A DNA stretch of 64,000 nt from Cladopsammia gracilis (lineage: Eukaryota > Cnidaria > Anthozoa > Scleractinia > Dendrophylliidae). How positions within the stretch are numbered: position 1 is the stretch's first letter; every line of letters starts with the position of its first letter. Shown one piece after another: positions 25,401 through 36,854 of the stretch. The position numbers and the translations under genes are program-made. The notes beneath the pieces were generated by a model that saw nothing but the letters and a program-made list of their open reading frames with translations, was not told the origin of the DNA and did not search any database. The stretch lies in contig JAJGOT010001022.1 of assembly GCA_022457155.1 (NCBI GenBank), positions 37,700 to 101,699 on the forward strand. Direction: 5' to 3'.

Positions 25401-26541
25401 CAGGAGTTTCATTGCAGCTGTCAATTTTCCTTGCAGAACCAGCTTTGAGAAGACCTTGGATATGTCTTCAACCTTTCTAGGTTTCTTAGAATTCACAAAT
25501 TTCCCTTGAAAAAACCTCACTTCTTTAAGCAGCAAACTCAGATCCCCTTGTTTCCAGAGTGCTAATCGACGCTCTATTGCTTCGCTATGCTCCTTGTTTT
25601 TAGAAGTAGCAGATGGTTTTTGCAAGATCAAAGTTGGGAGCACCATGAATGCTTTAAGGGCAATCGAGTTCAAGTCAGAATCTGAATTAAATTGCTTAAT
25701 CCAGAAGGTTAATTCTTCAATGAAACTCTTCCCTGCGCGGCCAGATGGAACATTGAATATATTCCTCCTGTAGTGGACGATTTCATCGTAAACATCATTG
25801 ACGGTATTACAAAAACATGCGTGACTAATACTGCCCCAAGTTTTGTTCTTTATTTCAGAGGGAAGCACATCATAATCAGGCAAATTTGGCTTGATTTGAT
25901 TTTTGGTGTTTTGATTCGTGCAAGTAACAACCTGTCCCTGGGGAGCTCTTTGATCAGCAATGTCGGAAGAAATATGCAAATCCGAACCTACAACCACATT
26001 CACGTTTGATAAATTTTTACCTTCGCATACGGCGGGTTCAATACTTTCAGTTTGTGTCAACATAGAGGCACCAGCCTCTTCTGTTTCTTCTAAAGTAGTA
26101 GAAGAGTCTCCTCTAGCATTAACTTGTAGGTTTTCATCCGCTATCGCTGCTGCGTGGTCGCGAAGATTCTGAGCTGATAACCCCAAGTTCTCGTATCCCA
26201 AGTCTTCCCATAGATCTTTCAAAATGCGCATATATCCTTTCTTGCGTCCGTTCTGGTAACATGGCGGGTGGCTTGAGCTTTTTAAGCTTAAGGCTTTTTC
26301 CTTGCATTCTAGTAGATCTTGATTCATCTTGTCAGTCCATTTTAGCCTTCCTGGTTTTCCAGCGACCGACCGACCTGCAGCCGCCGCCACCGCCGCCATT
26401 AATAAAACTGAAAATGGAGAAAATGGAGAAAATTTAATAAGCGCCCAGCCTTGATTAAGCGCCCACCTCGAATAAGCGCCCACTCTCAAGGTCCTAAAAA
26501 TTTATTAAGCGCCCAGGGCGCTTAATCGAATAAATACGGTA
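22443..26541. mobile_element. 4.1-kb unit with perfect 26-bp TIRs carrying an RLE-type retroelement
   Basis: Bases 22443-22468 (starting taccgtatttattcgatt, ending aagcgccc) are the exact reverse complement of 26516-26541. TA lies at both ends. Inside each terminus are direct copies of tcgaataagcgccca, two after the left TIR and several before the right TIR. A C-run of about 20 bp follows the left cluster. The interior, read on the minus strand, is a reverse-transcriptase element (next entry). The unit sits in the last intron of the NXPE pseudogene. Non-LTR retrotransposons do not normally have TIRs, so this is either a retroelement nested in a TIR element or a composite. Confidence 0.75.
23026..26399 (-). 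pseudogene. Decayed RLE-type non-LTR retrotransposon polyprotein
   Basis: Minus strand, from the ATG at 26399 (a further in-frame ATG at 26489 lies in the subterminal repeats and is less likely). The order is a Myb/SANT-like segment (GRLKWTDKMNQDLLECKEKA, about residues 17-36), a long linker, then RT blocks: GIRPIGVGEVLRRIVGK, LIDASNAFNQMN, EGTTQGDPLAMPW and LADDSAGGG. The catalytic box is ADDS rather than the usual ADD followed by a hydrophobic residue. After the RT come a CxC...HALSC zinc-knuckle-like motif and an endonuclease-like segment, RLDIKAGGFW and FFDVRV, fitting a PD-(D/E)XK fold as in R2/NeSL-type elements. Frames 25314-26399, 23693-25396, about 23604-23700 and 23026-23577 are separated by at least three frameshifts, one at a C-run near 23610-23625. 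The family assignment is from motif order. Confidence 0.75.
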
Positions 26542-27434
26542 GTCATTTTTTGCTTAGTACCATGTTTGGAAATTCCTCAGTCCCTCGAGATTGGACGCAA
26601 GTTGTTCTAGCGAATTGATTGGTTTATACTTTTATCTTGATTTTCCAAATTTGGCTGTAATAACTTCTTAGCAAATTGAATAATCGAAAGCTTGTTTTGA
26701 AGCGTACAAGAAACAGTTGCACGTTTCCACCAACTTATGGGTTTCTGATATGATTTATATGTCTGAATTCTCAAGCAAATGTAACTTTTTCTCGTGAAAG
26801 CGAATTTTTGTCAAAGGTACTCTTTCAATTGACTTACAGAAAATAAAGTACATGGAAACTGATTAAAAAAAGTTTGCAAAGGATACATGCACCATAGATG
26901 CCCCATTAGGGAGGCTTGCGTGTCCCATATCCCGTATATTTACGGCCTAAATATTCTGGATTCAGTTTACTGCATATTCCTTTAGCCCAAATTGTTTGCT
27001 CAACATTTCGGATTTTCGTTTCTTAACTCGATCCTATATCCCTGTTTTTTTCCATAGATATATCTCTTATCTCTACGTATTTATCTTTTGCCCCAATATT
27101 CCATGTTCCGGTAACCCTTTATGGAGCCACACCAGTAAACAGACATCTTCACTAAGCTTATGAAAGAGAAGAAGTTTTTTTGACATATTCTTTGAGTCCT
27201 TACAGTTAGCTATTAACGAAATAAAACCGGCTGCTAACACTGCAAAGGTGCTGCAAGGGAGTGCTTCTCCCGACGCCAATTTGTAGTGTTCCCATTGTAA
27301 TATATCATTTAACTTAACTTTACATGAGAAAAAGTGATCGTTCAGTTTATATAGCTTGACATTACCCCAACTGATTTTGTACATGCAACTCAACACTCTC
27401 ATTGGTGAGCGTACAGGGAATAATATAATTTCAG
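26542..27434. other. Remainder of the last intron of the NXPE pseudogene
   Basis: AT-rich intronic DNA ending in the acceptor ataatttcag just before 27435. The minus-strand open frame at 27073-27456 crosses that acceptor and exon and is a shadow. Confidence 0.5.
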
Positions 27435-27608
27435 AGGATTCAATTGTACAACGCATTTGCTAACTCAGCAATGTGTAAAAACAACATCAGCGTATTGGAC
27501 GTGTATCCCATAAGCGACTCTTACCAACCAGGAACAGCAGATGGGATACATTACAAAGATGTTGTGTTCAATCCCATGATAGACCTTTTGGAAAGATATT
27601 TTTCATAG

Positions 27609-28880
27609 TCACCAAGCAGGAATATTAGCCTTTTCAACGATCGAGTCGCTCAGTTCTAAAAATTGCTCATTCCAAGTTGTTTACCCACTAAATGAATATT
27701 GTCAACTATAAATTAATGTTTGAATAAGGATTAAAGTATTTTTAACAATAATTTTAGAAGTTTCATTTTTCTACAGATACAAATATTCTACAGCGCAAAA
27801 CAGAAGCAGTAGTTTGGAGGATTACAGTTCGTCAAATTTATTTGTCCTCTTACTGATATAGAAGTGTCCTATTTTCAGTGAGATGATATATATGCGAGTT
27901 TTCAGTTAGCCATGCCAGGTAATTTGGTTTTTTTTTTATGTTTAATTTATTATCGTTTTTGTTAAAGATTTATTCTGTTATGTTTTTCTTTTGTGTTACT
28001 AATTTTTCCGTATTCTGCTCAAATTCTGCTTGAAATTCTGTTGGCAGAATTTATCCAAGGCTACTCGTTGACTGCATAAGGGAGGCGCTACAGGTGGGGC
28101 GGGTGGGGCATTTGCCCCACCAACTTTCAACTTTGGGACAACTCAAAATTGCGGAGGCTGAGATATACCTTAGTGTGGCAAGCAAAGATCCTTGGACCAG
28201 ATTATCATCCACTATGAGGCAATTTAATGTATTTGAATTCGTGAAAGAAATATTCTGTGATTTTATAAATAAATAAAAATCCTACAATCTTTTGAATTTC
28301 ACCTGAGACAATGCAACTTTAGAACTGGATAGTATTTCCTTGCGTGACCTGGATAGAAGTCTATAGATGAAGGGGTCAACATTGGTTTGTGGCAGCGGAA
28401 AATCCGAGCTTTAAGTTTTTCTTACTTTGTTGACCACCTGTTGAAATCCTGGTGTTTGCCAAATCTTAGCATTCAGATTGCACCAGATTGCATCCTAAAG
28501 TAATTAAATTTGGCTAAAATTAAGAGATATCACGCAAGCTTGAGCTCTATAATAGTTTTATAATTCAACACATTGATAACAAAGCATAGTTTAAAGAAAA
28601 AATATTGAGGCCGGTCCGTCATTTTTGCATTCTCTTGTCAAAATGCAAAATTATGTAGACCTACCGTATATCGATAACTTTTTGACCATATTTGGGCAGT
28701 GTATCAATGTGTTGAACTTAATTTCATTATTTTAATTAACTTGATTTATGGTCGTTAAAAAAGAATGGTACGAAGTGTTTTAAGAGAAAGAATCTGTAAC
28801 AAACACCCTAGCCTTACCGAAAATGGAAAATCGAATTTCCTCAAACGCCTTGATATGGAAGGCCTGTTTGAACTTATCAT
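27609..28880. other. No gene seen
   Basis: AT-rich DNA downstream of the NXPE pseudogene. A motif ggggcgggtggggcatttgc at 28096 is followed by gccccacc, a small hairpin. Short open frames (28094-28276; 28765 onward) have no recognisable domains. Confidence 0.4.
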
Positions 28881-29286
28881 AAGGGGTAGACCATTAGAAA
28901 TCCTGGGAGGGGGGTCAAAAAATTTTCAGTGTATGAATTTTTTTTTCGGCCTGAGTTTCCTGCAGGATTTTTTTTTTTTGGGGGGGGGGAGGTGCAAGCC
29001 TGCAGGGTTTTTTTTTTTCTCAGATTTTCTTTATAAATGCGTGCAAGCTCCAATTTTTCTATACTTGGCCCAATCCAGTTTTTGTATTAAACGCTGGAGA
29101 GTAGATTTAAGTCAAACTGTCGAACGTTTGCATAAAAAAATCTTGATGCTCTGAAACTCCATTTCTAGTGTTCTGAGACAACAATTTCTGTCAAAAATGT
29201 TTGGCAAATTGATGTGGCTTCTCGTCGCTTTGCGTCTCTTTGTGTGGCTTCACATACAAGTACTCGATTTCATTTTATATTTCTTG

Positions 29287-29587
29287 CACAGGGTACAGAG
29301 GAGCTCTATTTGATTTTTCTTCGAATTGTCGCAGTCTTTAAAGTTAAACTGATTGCGTTACACAAAATATGTACCGCGGGCCAAATTACTACGGGCTCGG
29401 AAGCTGCGAAATCGGTGCACTTCGTGCCTTGTTCGGAAAGTTTCGCTTTCCGAAGATAATTGCGCCCTTAGTAATTCGGCCCGCGGTACATATTTTGTGT
29501 AACGCAATCAGTTTAACTTTAAAAACTGCGACGATTCGAAGAAAATATCGTCATGTACGATCAAATAGAGCTCATCTGGACCCTGTG
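29287..29587. mobile_element. 301-bp CACAGGG-family MITE with 7-bp target duplication
   Basis: Termini cacagggtacagaggagct and agctcatctggaccctgtg are inverted. tttcttg flanks it exactly on both sides (29280-29286 and 29588-29594). The centre is a palindrome around ttcggaaagtttcgctttccgaa, preceded by gcacttcgtgcc. The same centre occurs in the element at 48788-49139. Confidence 0.9.
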
Positions 29588-30047
29588 TTTCTTGCTGTTT
29601 CTTTAGTTTATTATCTGGATATCAGATTTAAGTATACGCAATTTCGTCTTTTTGTATAGTAAGTATTATGAGAATTTGACGAAAATGACAGAACCGAATG
29701 TCAAAATCGGGAGTTTTCCTATCCCGATTACATATTGGTCGGGATTCGGGATTTTCAAGCAAAATCGGGGTATTCTCGACGAAATCGGGATGGACTTATC
29801 TGTAATGTATTTAAAAAAATACTTGTGTGTAGTAGAGCAGGTTACATATTTCATGATGTTTACAGTGTTTTCAAATATGTACATAAACAAGGTTTTGGTT
29901 ATATTAATTAAGATATCGGTACATGTGCCAGATAGACCTTTGAGGTAGGTAATTTTTGACAGCATTTGACTCAACCTGAAGTTGCTTTTTGATGAATTTT
30001 ACTACCGGAGAACATGTCATACTCTCATATGTTCCAGTTTTTAAAAT

Positions 30048-30078
30048 AAATAAATAAATAAATAAATAAATAAATATA
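30048..30078. repeat. (AAAT)n microsatellite
   Basis: About eight copies of aata/aaat. Confidence 0.9.
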
Positions 30079-30236
30079 TGTATATATAGCCAGTTAGCTT
30101 GCAGGATTTTATTTTTTTATGGTCAACTGCTTGCAGGAATTTTTTTTGAGACAATTTTCCTTTGCAGGATTTTTTTTTTGGTAATTGTCACCCCCCCCCC
30201 CCCCCCCCCCCCCAAGATTTGTAATGGTCCGCCCCT

Positions 30237-31020
30237 AAAAATATAAGTTTCAGTTCGCAGCGGTTAATATATTTGTCAAACCGCGACTTAACCTCGCATA
30301 CGTCGGCCTCACTGCAGTTATTTTGCGGTCGTTCATGCAGACCTACAACTTAGAGGATATTTACCGCACGAAAAACCGCTCGGGTCGTTCTTTCACTTGG
30401 TTCAACGGGTCCCACACGGTTGGGTGTAGGTTAGACCGTTTTTACACACCAACAGCCTGGCGATCACACGTGCGCGACTTTTCGTGTACACCTTTTGCGT
30501 ACTCAGATCACCATGCAATAACCATTAAAATCGAACTCGGTCATTCGCACCCGAGAGGCCGAGGGGTCTGGAAATTAAATTCACGCCTGTTAAATTCGGA
30601 TGATTTCTGTGCAGCCGTGAATGATTTCTGGCCCCGATGGAGGGCTGAAAAAGATGTCTTTACGGATCCCCGAATTTGGTGGGATGTCGGCAAGATGCAA
30701 CTCAAAGAGATCGCTATCTCACATAGCGTCGCGCGTGCCGATGATCGGCGACGTGAAAAAACCGCTTTGGAAGAGGAGTTTCGCAATCTTCTCTCAAGTG
30801 GAAATTCGAATAACACCACTCATCAGACTCGTTTGTCCGAGGTTAAAAATCTCCTCAGGGAACTCGAGGATGAGATGGTAGAAGGTTGCATCCTTCGTAG
30901 CCGAGAACAGTGGACCGAGCTTGGTGAAAAACCAACTCGATATTTCTTTCAACTCGAAGCGTCACGCCAGAAACGTCATGCCATTTCTGAGCTCCGTGTT
31001 GACAGAAATACCACTGTCTC
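30237..31020 (+). pseudogene. Retrotransposon ORF2, 5' part (end of endonuclease domain to RT linker)
   Basis: The frame is open upstream of 30323 to about 30240. It shows the apurinic-type endonuclease end motif SDHHAI (about 60 residues after 30323), preceded by RLDRFYTP, and then the lysine/arginine-rich linker with REQWTELGEKPTRYFFQLE, a conserved stretch before the RT in L1/Tx1-like elements. It is cut at 31020 by the foldback insertion. The first residues of the endonuclease, including its catalytic start, are absent by 5' truncation. Confidence 0.8.
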
Positions 31021-32515
31021 CACAGGGAGCCCATACAATCTGTTTGTGTAACACAATGACCATTTGTAATTTTATAGGAAATGTATGGGATTTACCTAAA
31101 TTTCATATTAAAGCGACGTATCGCCAAATGTATGTACTGATCAACGCTAAATAAGCGTTAAATTACCTTATTTGTTGTGTGTTGTCGTCCTTTTGCCGTA
31201 AAAGTGATATTTTGAGCGATTTTGAAGGATTCTGAGTTCGCCGTTGACTGTACGTCTAAGAGAAAGACAAGGGTGGAAAGAGATTTTTGAACGGCTCCAG
31301 CGCCGAGGCGATTTTTTCACATAAAATCGCATCGCTCGGCTTTCAAACCAAGCAACAGAAAGGCCCAAAGATTCACGCTTCTTCTCGTACCTCTCGATCG
31401 AAAATCCGTCCAAACGGCCCGGAGCTAGCCGTCGAAGAAAATCAAAATCCCACACTTTCCAAGCGGTCGACATTCGTATCATTTCTTCCTGTGCCAGCCA
31501 GAAACCGTCCTGCTGATTGCCTCTTTCTGATTGGTCGCCGTTAAACAACAACCGATTCAAAATAAGTACCGAGGGTGGGGAGCCATAGGCATTTTCGTAA
31601 GGTCGAACCGTTTACTCACCAGACTCGGGTCGTGTGAGCGGCGACTACCGGAAGCCCAGAGAGACTTCCGCTCATTGTTCGTGTAGACCAATGAAGTTGC
31701 AAGGTTACAGATGATTTCACATTTGAATATTTACAATTTTATAAATACAGAACAGTTAAATCTGGATCAGGGAAAGAAAATGGTGTCCACGCTCAAATCA
31801 AATGACGAAGGAAAAATCGTTAAGACGAGGAAACTTGGAACGAATTCTTACTAGATATTGATGTCTGTTAAAGCTTGGTAAGTTAACTTTTTCCCGACTC
31901 ACACGACCCGAGTCTGGTGAGTAAACGGTTCGACCTTACGAAAATGCCTATGGCTCCCCACCCTCGGTACTTATTTTGAATCGGTCGTTGTTTAACGGCG
32001 ACCAATCAGAAAGAGGCAATCAGCAGGACGGTTTCTGGCTGGCACAGGAAGAAATGATACGAATATCGACCGCTTGGAAAGTGTGGGATTTTGATTTTCT
32101 TCGACGGCTAGCTCCGGGCCGTTTGGACGGATTTTCGATCGAGAGGTACGAGAAGAAGCGTGAATCTTTGGGCCTTTCTGTTGCTTGGTTTGAAAGCCGA
32201 GCGATGCGATTTTATGTGAAAAAATCGCCTCGGCGCTGGAGCCGTTCAAAAATCTCTTTCCACCCTTGTCTTTCTCTTAGACGTACAGTCAACGGCGAAC
32301 TCAGAATCCTTCAAAATCGCTCAAAATATCACTTTTACGGCAAAAGGACGACAACACACAACAAATAAGGTAATTTAACGCTTATTTAGCGTTGATCAGT
32401 ACATACATTTGGCGATACGTCGCTATAATATGAAATTTAAGTAAATCCCATACATTTCCTATAAAATTACAAATGGTCATTGTGTTACACAAACAGATTC
32501 TATGGGCTCCCTGTG
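31021..32515. mobile_element. 1495-bp CACAGGG-family foldback element, 7-bp target duplication
   Basis: Arms of about 618 bp (31021 to about 31640, and about 31898 to 32515) are nearly identical inverted copies around a 250-bp spacer. Termini are cacagggagccc and gggctccctgtg. ctgtctc flanks both sides (31014-31020; 32516-32522). Each arm has a 130-codon open frame (31168-31560 minus; 31976-32368 plus) differing at about two residues. No transposase signature is recognisable, so it is probably mobilised in trans. Confidence 0.92.
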
Positions 32516-34776
32516 CTGTCTCATCACCGCGTAAAATTCTCAAAGAATGTCACACATTCTATAAAAACCTTTACACCGAAGAACCGACTGATCTCGCCTG
32601 TCAGAATTGGCTGTTAGACCAACTAGATGTTTCCTTAACACCCGAACAGCAAGCCAAGTGCGAAGGGGAATTAACCGTCGCCGAATGTCACGAAGCGCTT
32701 GCGCAAATGGAATCCGGAAAAGCACCGGGAAGCGATGGTTTTCCAGCCGAATTTTATCGCCGTTTCTGGGGTCTCCTGGGTGGGGATTTAGTACAAGTCC
32801 TTAACTTTTCCTTTCGTGAGGGCTTCCTTTCGGATTCTCAACGTCGGAGTATCCTTCGCCTCTTGTATAAGAAAGATGATCGCTTATTGCTTAAAAATTG
32901 GCGCCCAATTTCGCTACTCAATTTAGACTACAAGATCTGCACCAAAGCCTTAGCAAATCGTTTACGAAATCTTCTTCCGCTCATACTTAGCAACGACCAA
33001 ACATGTGGAGTCCCGGGACGTAGCATCTTTGAAAACCTTTTCTTATTGAGGGACACCATCGATTATGTTAGACGGAAGGGTCTGTCCGCCGCCTTAATCA
33101 GTCTCGACCAAGAAAAGGCCTTCGATCGCGTGAACCATAAATTTCTGCATCGAGTTCTCGATCGCTTTAATTTCGGCCCTGATTTCCAGCGGTGGGTTCG
33201 TGTTATCTACACGGATATTTCTTCGGTTGTACTAAATAACGGTTGGCTCTCTTCACCGTTTACTCTTCAAAGGGGAGTTCGGCAAGGATGTCCTTTATCG
33301 CCTCTCCTGTACTGCCTGGTCGCTGAAACCTTGGGCCAAGCCATTCGCCGAACTCCAAATATTGAGGGAATTCCAATCCCCGGGTCACATAACAAACAAA
33401 GCAAGGTGTCACAATACGCCGACGACACCACACTAATACTTGCTAACGACTGTTCAGTCAGTAATGCCTTTGATATCATTAACATTTTCGAGCGGGGCTC
33501 TGGCTCCCGCCTTAATACGAGTAAAACGGAGGGCTTATGGATCGGCTCGCAAGCCGGGCGACTTTCTGGACCCGTTAACATCACTTGGGTCGCCGACAAG
33601 CTTAAAATCCTCGGTATTTACTTTGGTAACATACTAATAGAAGAAGCTAACTGGTCTAACCGCATTGCCAAATTCGAAAAACGGCTTAATCACTGGCAAC
33701 TACGTGCCTTGTCTTTCAAAGGCAAGTCAATGATAATAAACACGTTAGGCGCATCTGGCTTGTGGTATACAGCGACAGTGTTGCCCATGCCCAAATGGGT
33801 CCACACGAAAGTCGAAAAGGCTATTGGAAACTTTTTGTGGAACGGCAAAACAGAACAGGTTGCGAGGGCTACTTGTCACCTCCCCTGGGACCGTGGCGGT
33901 CTATCTGTGGTTCACGCGCTCGAAAAGTCTCGCGCCCTTAAACTTCGTTTCGTTTCGCGTGTAGGAGATCCTGAGTGCCAGTCCAAATGGGTATATTTCG
34001 CACGTTATTGGATTGGCTTCGCTCTCAGCCGTAAGATGAAGAATTGGACGTTTTTACGTTCAAATTCTTCCCCTAAATATTTGGGGGATGAACCTCCTCT
34101 AATCTACCAGCAAATCCTCACAGCTGTCGATCGCGTTGATCTCGACTTCGATCTTCTTCCAGATCTTAGCGTCAAAACCTTTTACGGCAAAAAATTTTCG
34201 ATCTCCTTCTCGTGGCATAAGATCTGGCCCTACATATATGGTGGTCTGAGTACAAATTGGGAAAGCGACATTGCGTGGAAAATCGCCCATGGTGTGGTCA
34301 AAACTAGGGCCTACCTTAAAACTTGGCGAGGTTTCAACGTGTCGAGATTTTGCGCCCGGTGCGGCCTGGTTGAAACCACTACCCACGTCTTCTGCGAATG
34401 TCGCTTTACCTCTCCTGTCTGGGGGTGGATATCTACCCTTTTAAATAAACTTTATCCAAATCCAGTAGTTCTCACTTCCCCATTAATTCTTTTTCGTCAC
34501 GGTCTTCCTCCGGGTAAAAATTCCCGCTGGTCTAACGCCGTTGCTGATTTTCTCATCAAGTTAGCCCTCAATGAAATCTGGGCTGCAAGAAACCTAGCCA
34601 CTTTCCAATCCAAGCAGCCTTCAACGGTTTCAATTATTAATAAAATCAAGAGCCGGATACGTTTCCGGGTTCGCGCGGCTTTCGAACATAATCCCAGGCC
34701 GACCTTTCTCAAGTCTTGGGCCTGTAAGGGGGTCCTGTGCACTGTGTCTCAGAACTCCCTTCACCTAAATGTGTAA
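32516..34776 (+). pseudogene. Retrotransposon ORF2, 3' part (reverse transcriptase and C-terminal zinc knuckle)
   Basis: The open frame runs to the stop at 34776 with no internal lesion. Counting residues from 32473: LLKNWRPISLLNLDYKI near 138, ISLDQEKAFDRVNH near 213, RGVRQGCPLSPLLY near 271, the catalytic QYADDTTL near 313, and a C-terminal CARCGLVETTTHVFCEC near 626, the CxxC...HxxxxC knuckle of L1/Tx1-type elements. The frame is the same as in the 5' part, so before the foldback inserted the ORF was continuous. The open frame's apparent start at 32473 lies inside the foldback terminus and is not a real start. Confidence 0.87.
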
Positions 34777-35090
34777 CTCTAGTAAACTATAACTTGTAAT
34801 TCACATTCCGCGGGGTCTCGCGCACGAGGTCGACCTGGCTGGGCCAGTATTCCCGGGGTCGGGCGCGCTCGCGGGACCTCGCGGAGTGGATCCCGTGTTA
34901 CCGGTGCTTATCACTGGTCTCCGGTTTCTCGCAATAGTTTCATTGTAATTAATTACTAGACAAGCTCGAACCCTGATCTTTCTAGTGATAACAATAATTT
35001 CTCTTACATATTTATTTACATTTTATACCTTAAGATTTCAATTATTGTAAAATTTAAGTCATGACTCTGATACAAATAAATAAATTTATT

Positions 35091-35122
<32 letters not shown>

Positions 35123-35125
<3 letters not shown>

Positions 35126-36225
35126 ACTGCCCCTCAAAAATCTATTTTGTTTGTTAATTTGAACCGGGACAAGAGAAAGATATTCAAATGTAGAGATTGT
35201 ATACTGAATTCTTTGCGATGTGAATTGATTCCCATTACTTTACGTTAAGCACTGAATATTTGGAGAGATTTTTGAATCTTTATGAATGAAACACCGTTAT
35301 TTGAAAGCGAAATTTTACTAAAATTCAGGTCATGTTTTCGCACTCTGTTACGTTGCTTTGATCCCGGAGGTCACTACTCAGTAAAAGAACAATGCTTCCT
35401 CTCTACAAATATGCAATAAAAATCTTGGGCAACTAAAACCACGAATTTTGCGAAGCCAGAATTCCGAGGGTGGTTTTATGAATTTGCGCCATTTTGAACT
35501 GAGTTTCCTTTAGTAAAATTTATCCCTCTCACCACAGGGACCCCACACAAACTGTGTGACCGTTGTTCGTATTTTTCAATTTAGAGGAAATGTATGGGAA
35601 TATCGAAAAGGTTCACTTATCGTAATATACTGCGATGAATATTCACATACAAGATCAAACTAAACGTATTTTTACCTGAAATGTTGTGTGGTGTCATTCT
35701 TGAGCTGAAAACGGCGAATTTTAGCGATTTGAAGGGTTTTGCATCGGACGTTTACCTGAGCGTATATCTACAACAAGTCAAAGCTAAAGACGCATCTGTT
35801 CAAGCTGGCTTACAATTTGTTTTCGTACTTTTAACATTTTTATATTTTTAATATTTTATCGTTCTATCGTTAATTGTAAAGCGCTTTAGAATATTTTTAT
35901 AATTTTAGCGCTTTAGAAATGTTAATTATTATTGTTATTAATTCAGCCACTGTTTAAAAGGGCTATGTCGCGAGATATGTCACGCAGGCAAAAACGTCGG
36001 GCCGACATCAAATTCACGCTATCGCCGTGGGGTCGGGCAAAATCCTGCCGTGCTGTGTACTCCGAAAGGTCTCAGATTTTTCCGACATATAAATAGTATA
36101 TTTGTCTTGATTTCATTTCAGTTATTTCTTCGATTCTGAAATCATACTCCTCAGTACATGTACTAATACCGGAACCGGAAATGGGAAATTTCTTAGAAAG
36201 CCTGAAAAAGTGCTCCCGTGATAAA
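35123..36225. other. No gene; partial CACAGGG-type terminus at 35533
   Basis: From 35533 (cacagggaccccacacaaac) for about 250 bp the sequence is a diverged copy of the left arm of the foldback at 31021 (shared gaaatgtatggga, tgttgtgtg, gcgattt). The matching right end is not found, so it is a truncated relic. The rest is AT-rich with no gene. Confidence 0.55.
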
Positions 36226-36766
36226 TAGCGGTGTGTGAGACGGGACGTGACCCTTCTATGAAAGCGGTATTGGGTTACACGGCGGCCGTTTTAAAAATTT
36301 AAGACTTTGTATGGGGAAAAAAATAACGTAGATTTCGAACGCTTGATAAAGCGAAATTTAGGCATTAATTCAATAAAGTGATGCTATTGAACTCAGCTCT
36401 GGGGTATACTTTTTGTCTTTTGGGGTATTTCAAGCCGTTTTCAGTTGTTTTGTCAGTACTGTTATTCCTCCGAATGGAAGTCGGTCTCAAACCGAGTGTT
36501 CTGCCTTGACTTCGTCTTATGAAGGGAATAACAGTGGTGACAAAGCAACCGAAAACGGCTTGAAATACCCCAAAGGACACAAGAATACCCCAGAGGTGAG
36601 TTCAATAGAATTACTTTATTGAATTAATGCCTAAAATTTCGCCTTATCAAGCGTTCGAAATCTACGTTATTTTTTCCCCATACAAAGTCTTAAATTTTTA
36701 ACACGGCCGCCGTGTAACCCAATACTGCTTTCATAGACGGGTCACGTCCCGTCTCACACACCGCTA
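36226..36766. mobile_element. 541-bp foldback MITE
   Basis: The arms starting tagcggtgtgtgagacggg and ending cccgtctcacacaccgcta pair over roughly 230 bp each. They include aaaacggcttgaaataccc with its complement, and an inner pair around ggaataacagt. No clear target duplication. Open frames in both arms are mirror images and not genes. Confidence 0.88.
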
Positions 36767-36854
36767 ATAATTAATCCTTCACTTTCTCGTGACGTGAGCT
36801 TGGGCTGCCTGTGATGGCAGATAAGAATAAATATAGAAATTCCTTGAGATGCGT

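Larger units (their letters stand above)
15364..27608 (+). pseudogene. Second NXPE-family copy, inactivated
   Basis: Exons match the intact copy one for one: about 15364-15551, 17815-18120, 18714-18839, 19649-19774, 20833-21034, 21622-21749, 22015-22161 and 27435-27608. Lesions seen directly: TGA at 15379-15381 in the signal segment, where the intact copy has TGG; TAA in exon 2 where the intact copy has CAA; an extra T in the T-run of exon 2; loss of the exon 2 splice donor at 18121 (tttaaa instead of gtaagt); +5 nt in exon 5 just after the GDS motif; -1 nt in exon 6; and a premature TAG at 27606-27608 that removes the last 35-40 residues. Exons 3, 4 and 7 are still open and keep splice sites. 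The GDSLNY and DGIHYKD motifs survive, so loss of function is read from the frame damage rather than from missing catalytic residues. Confidence 0.88.
28882..30236. mobile_element. 1.35-kb TIR element with gcaggatttttt repeats
   Basis: The left end aggggtagaccattagaaat and the right end atttgtaatggtccgcccct are imperfect inverted copies. The interior has repeated tgcaggattttttttt segments and long G and C runs (about 28981-28990; 30191-30213). No transposase frame is seen. A second TIR element (29287-29587) is inserted within it. A related right end occurs at about 44280-44345. Confidence 0.65.
30237..35122 (+). mobile_element. 5'-truncated APE-type non-LTR retrotransposon with poly-A tail, split by a foldback element
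   Basis: Coding sequence runs 30323-31020 and resumes at 32516-34776, separated by a 1495-bp insertion. A GC-rich 3' UTR follows, then an A-tract at about 35095-35122. The 5' end begins inside the endonuclease domain, so the first part of the protein is missing. After the A-tract the sequence gcccctcaaaaat resembles gcccctaaaaat at the 5' junction (30231-30242), a possible imperfect target duplication. GC content is clearly higher than in flanking DNA. Confidence 0.85.

Noticed and set aside
31168..32368. Two identical 130-codon frames as duplicate genes
   Set aside because: They are the mirror arms of one foldback element. Kept only as a property of the element.
33267..33599. 110-codon minus-strand frame within the RT region
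   Set aside because: Shadow of the reverse-transcriptase ORF on the plus strand.
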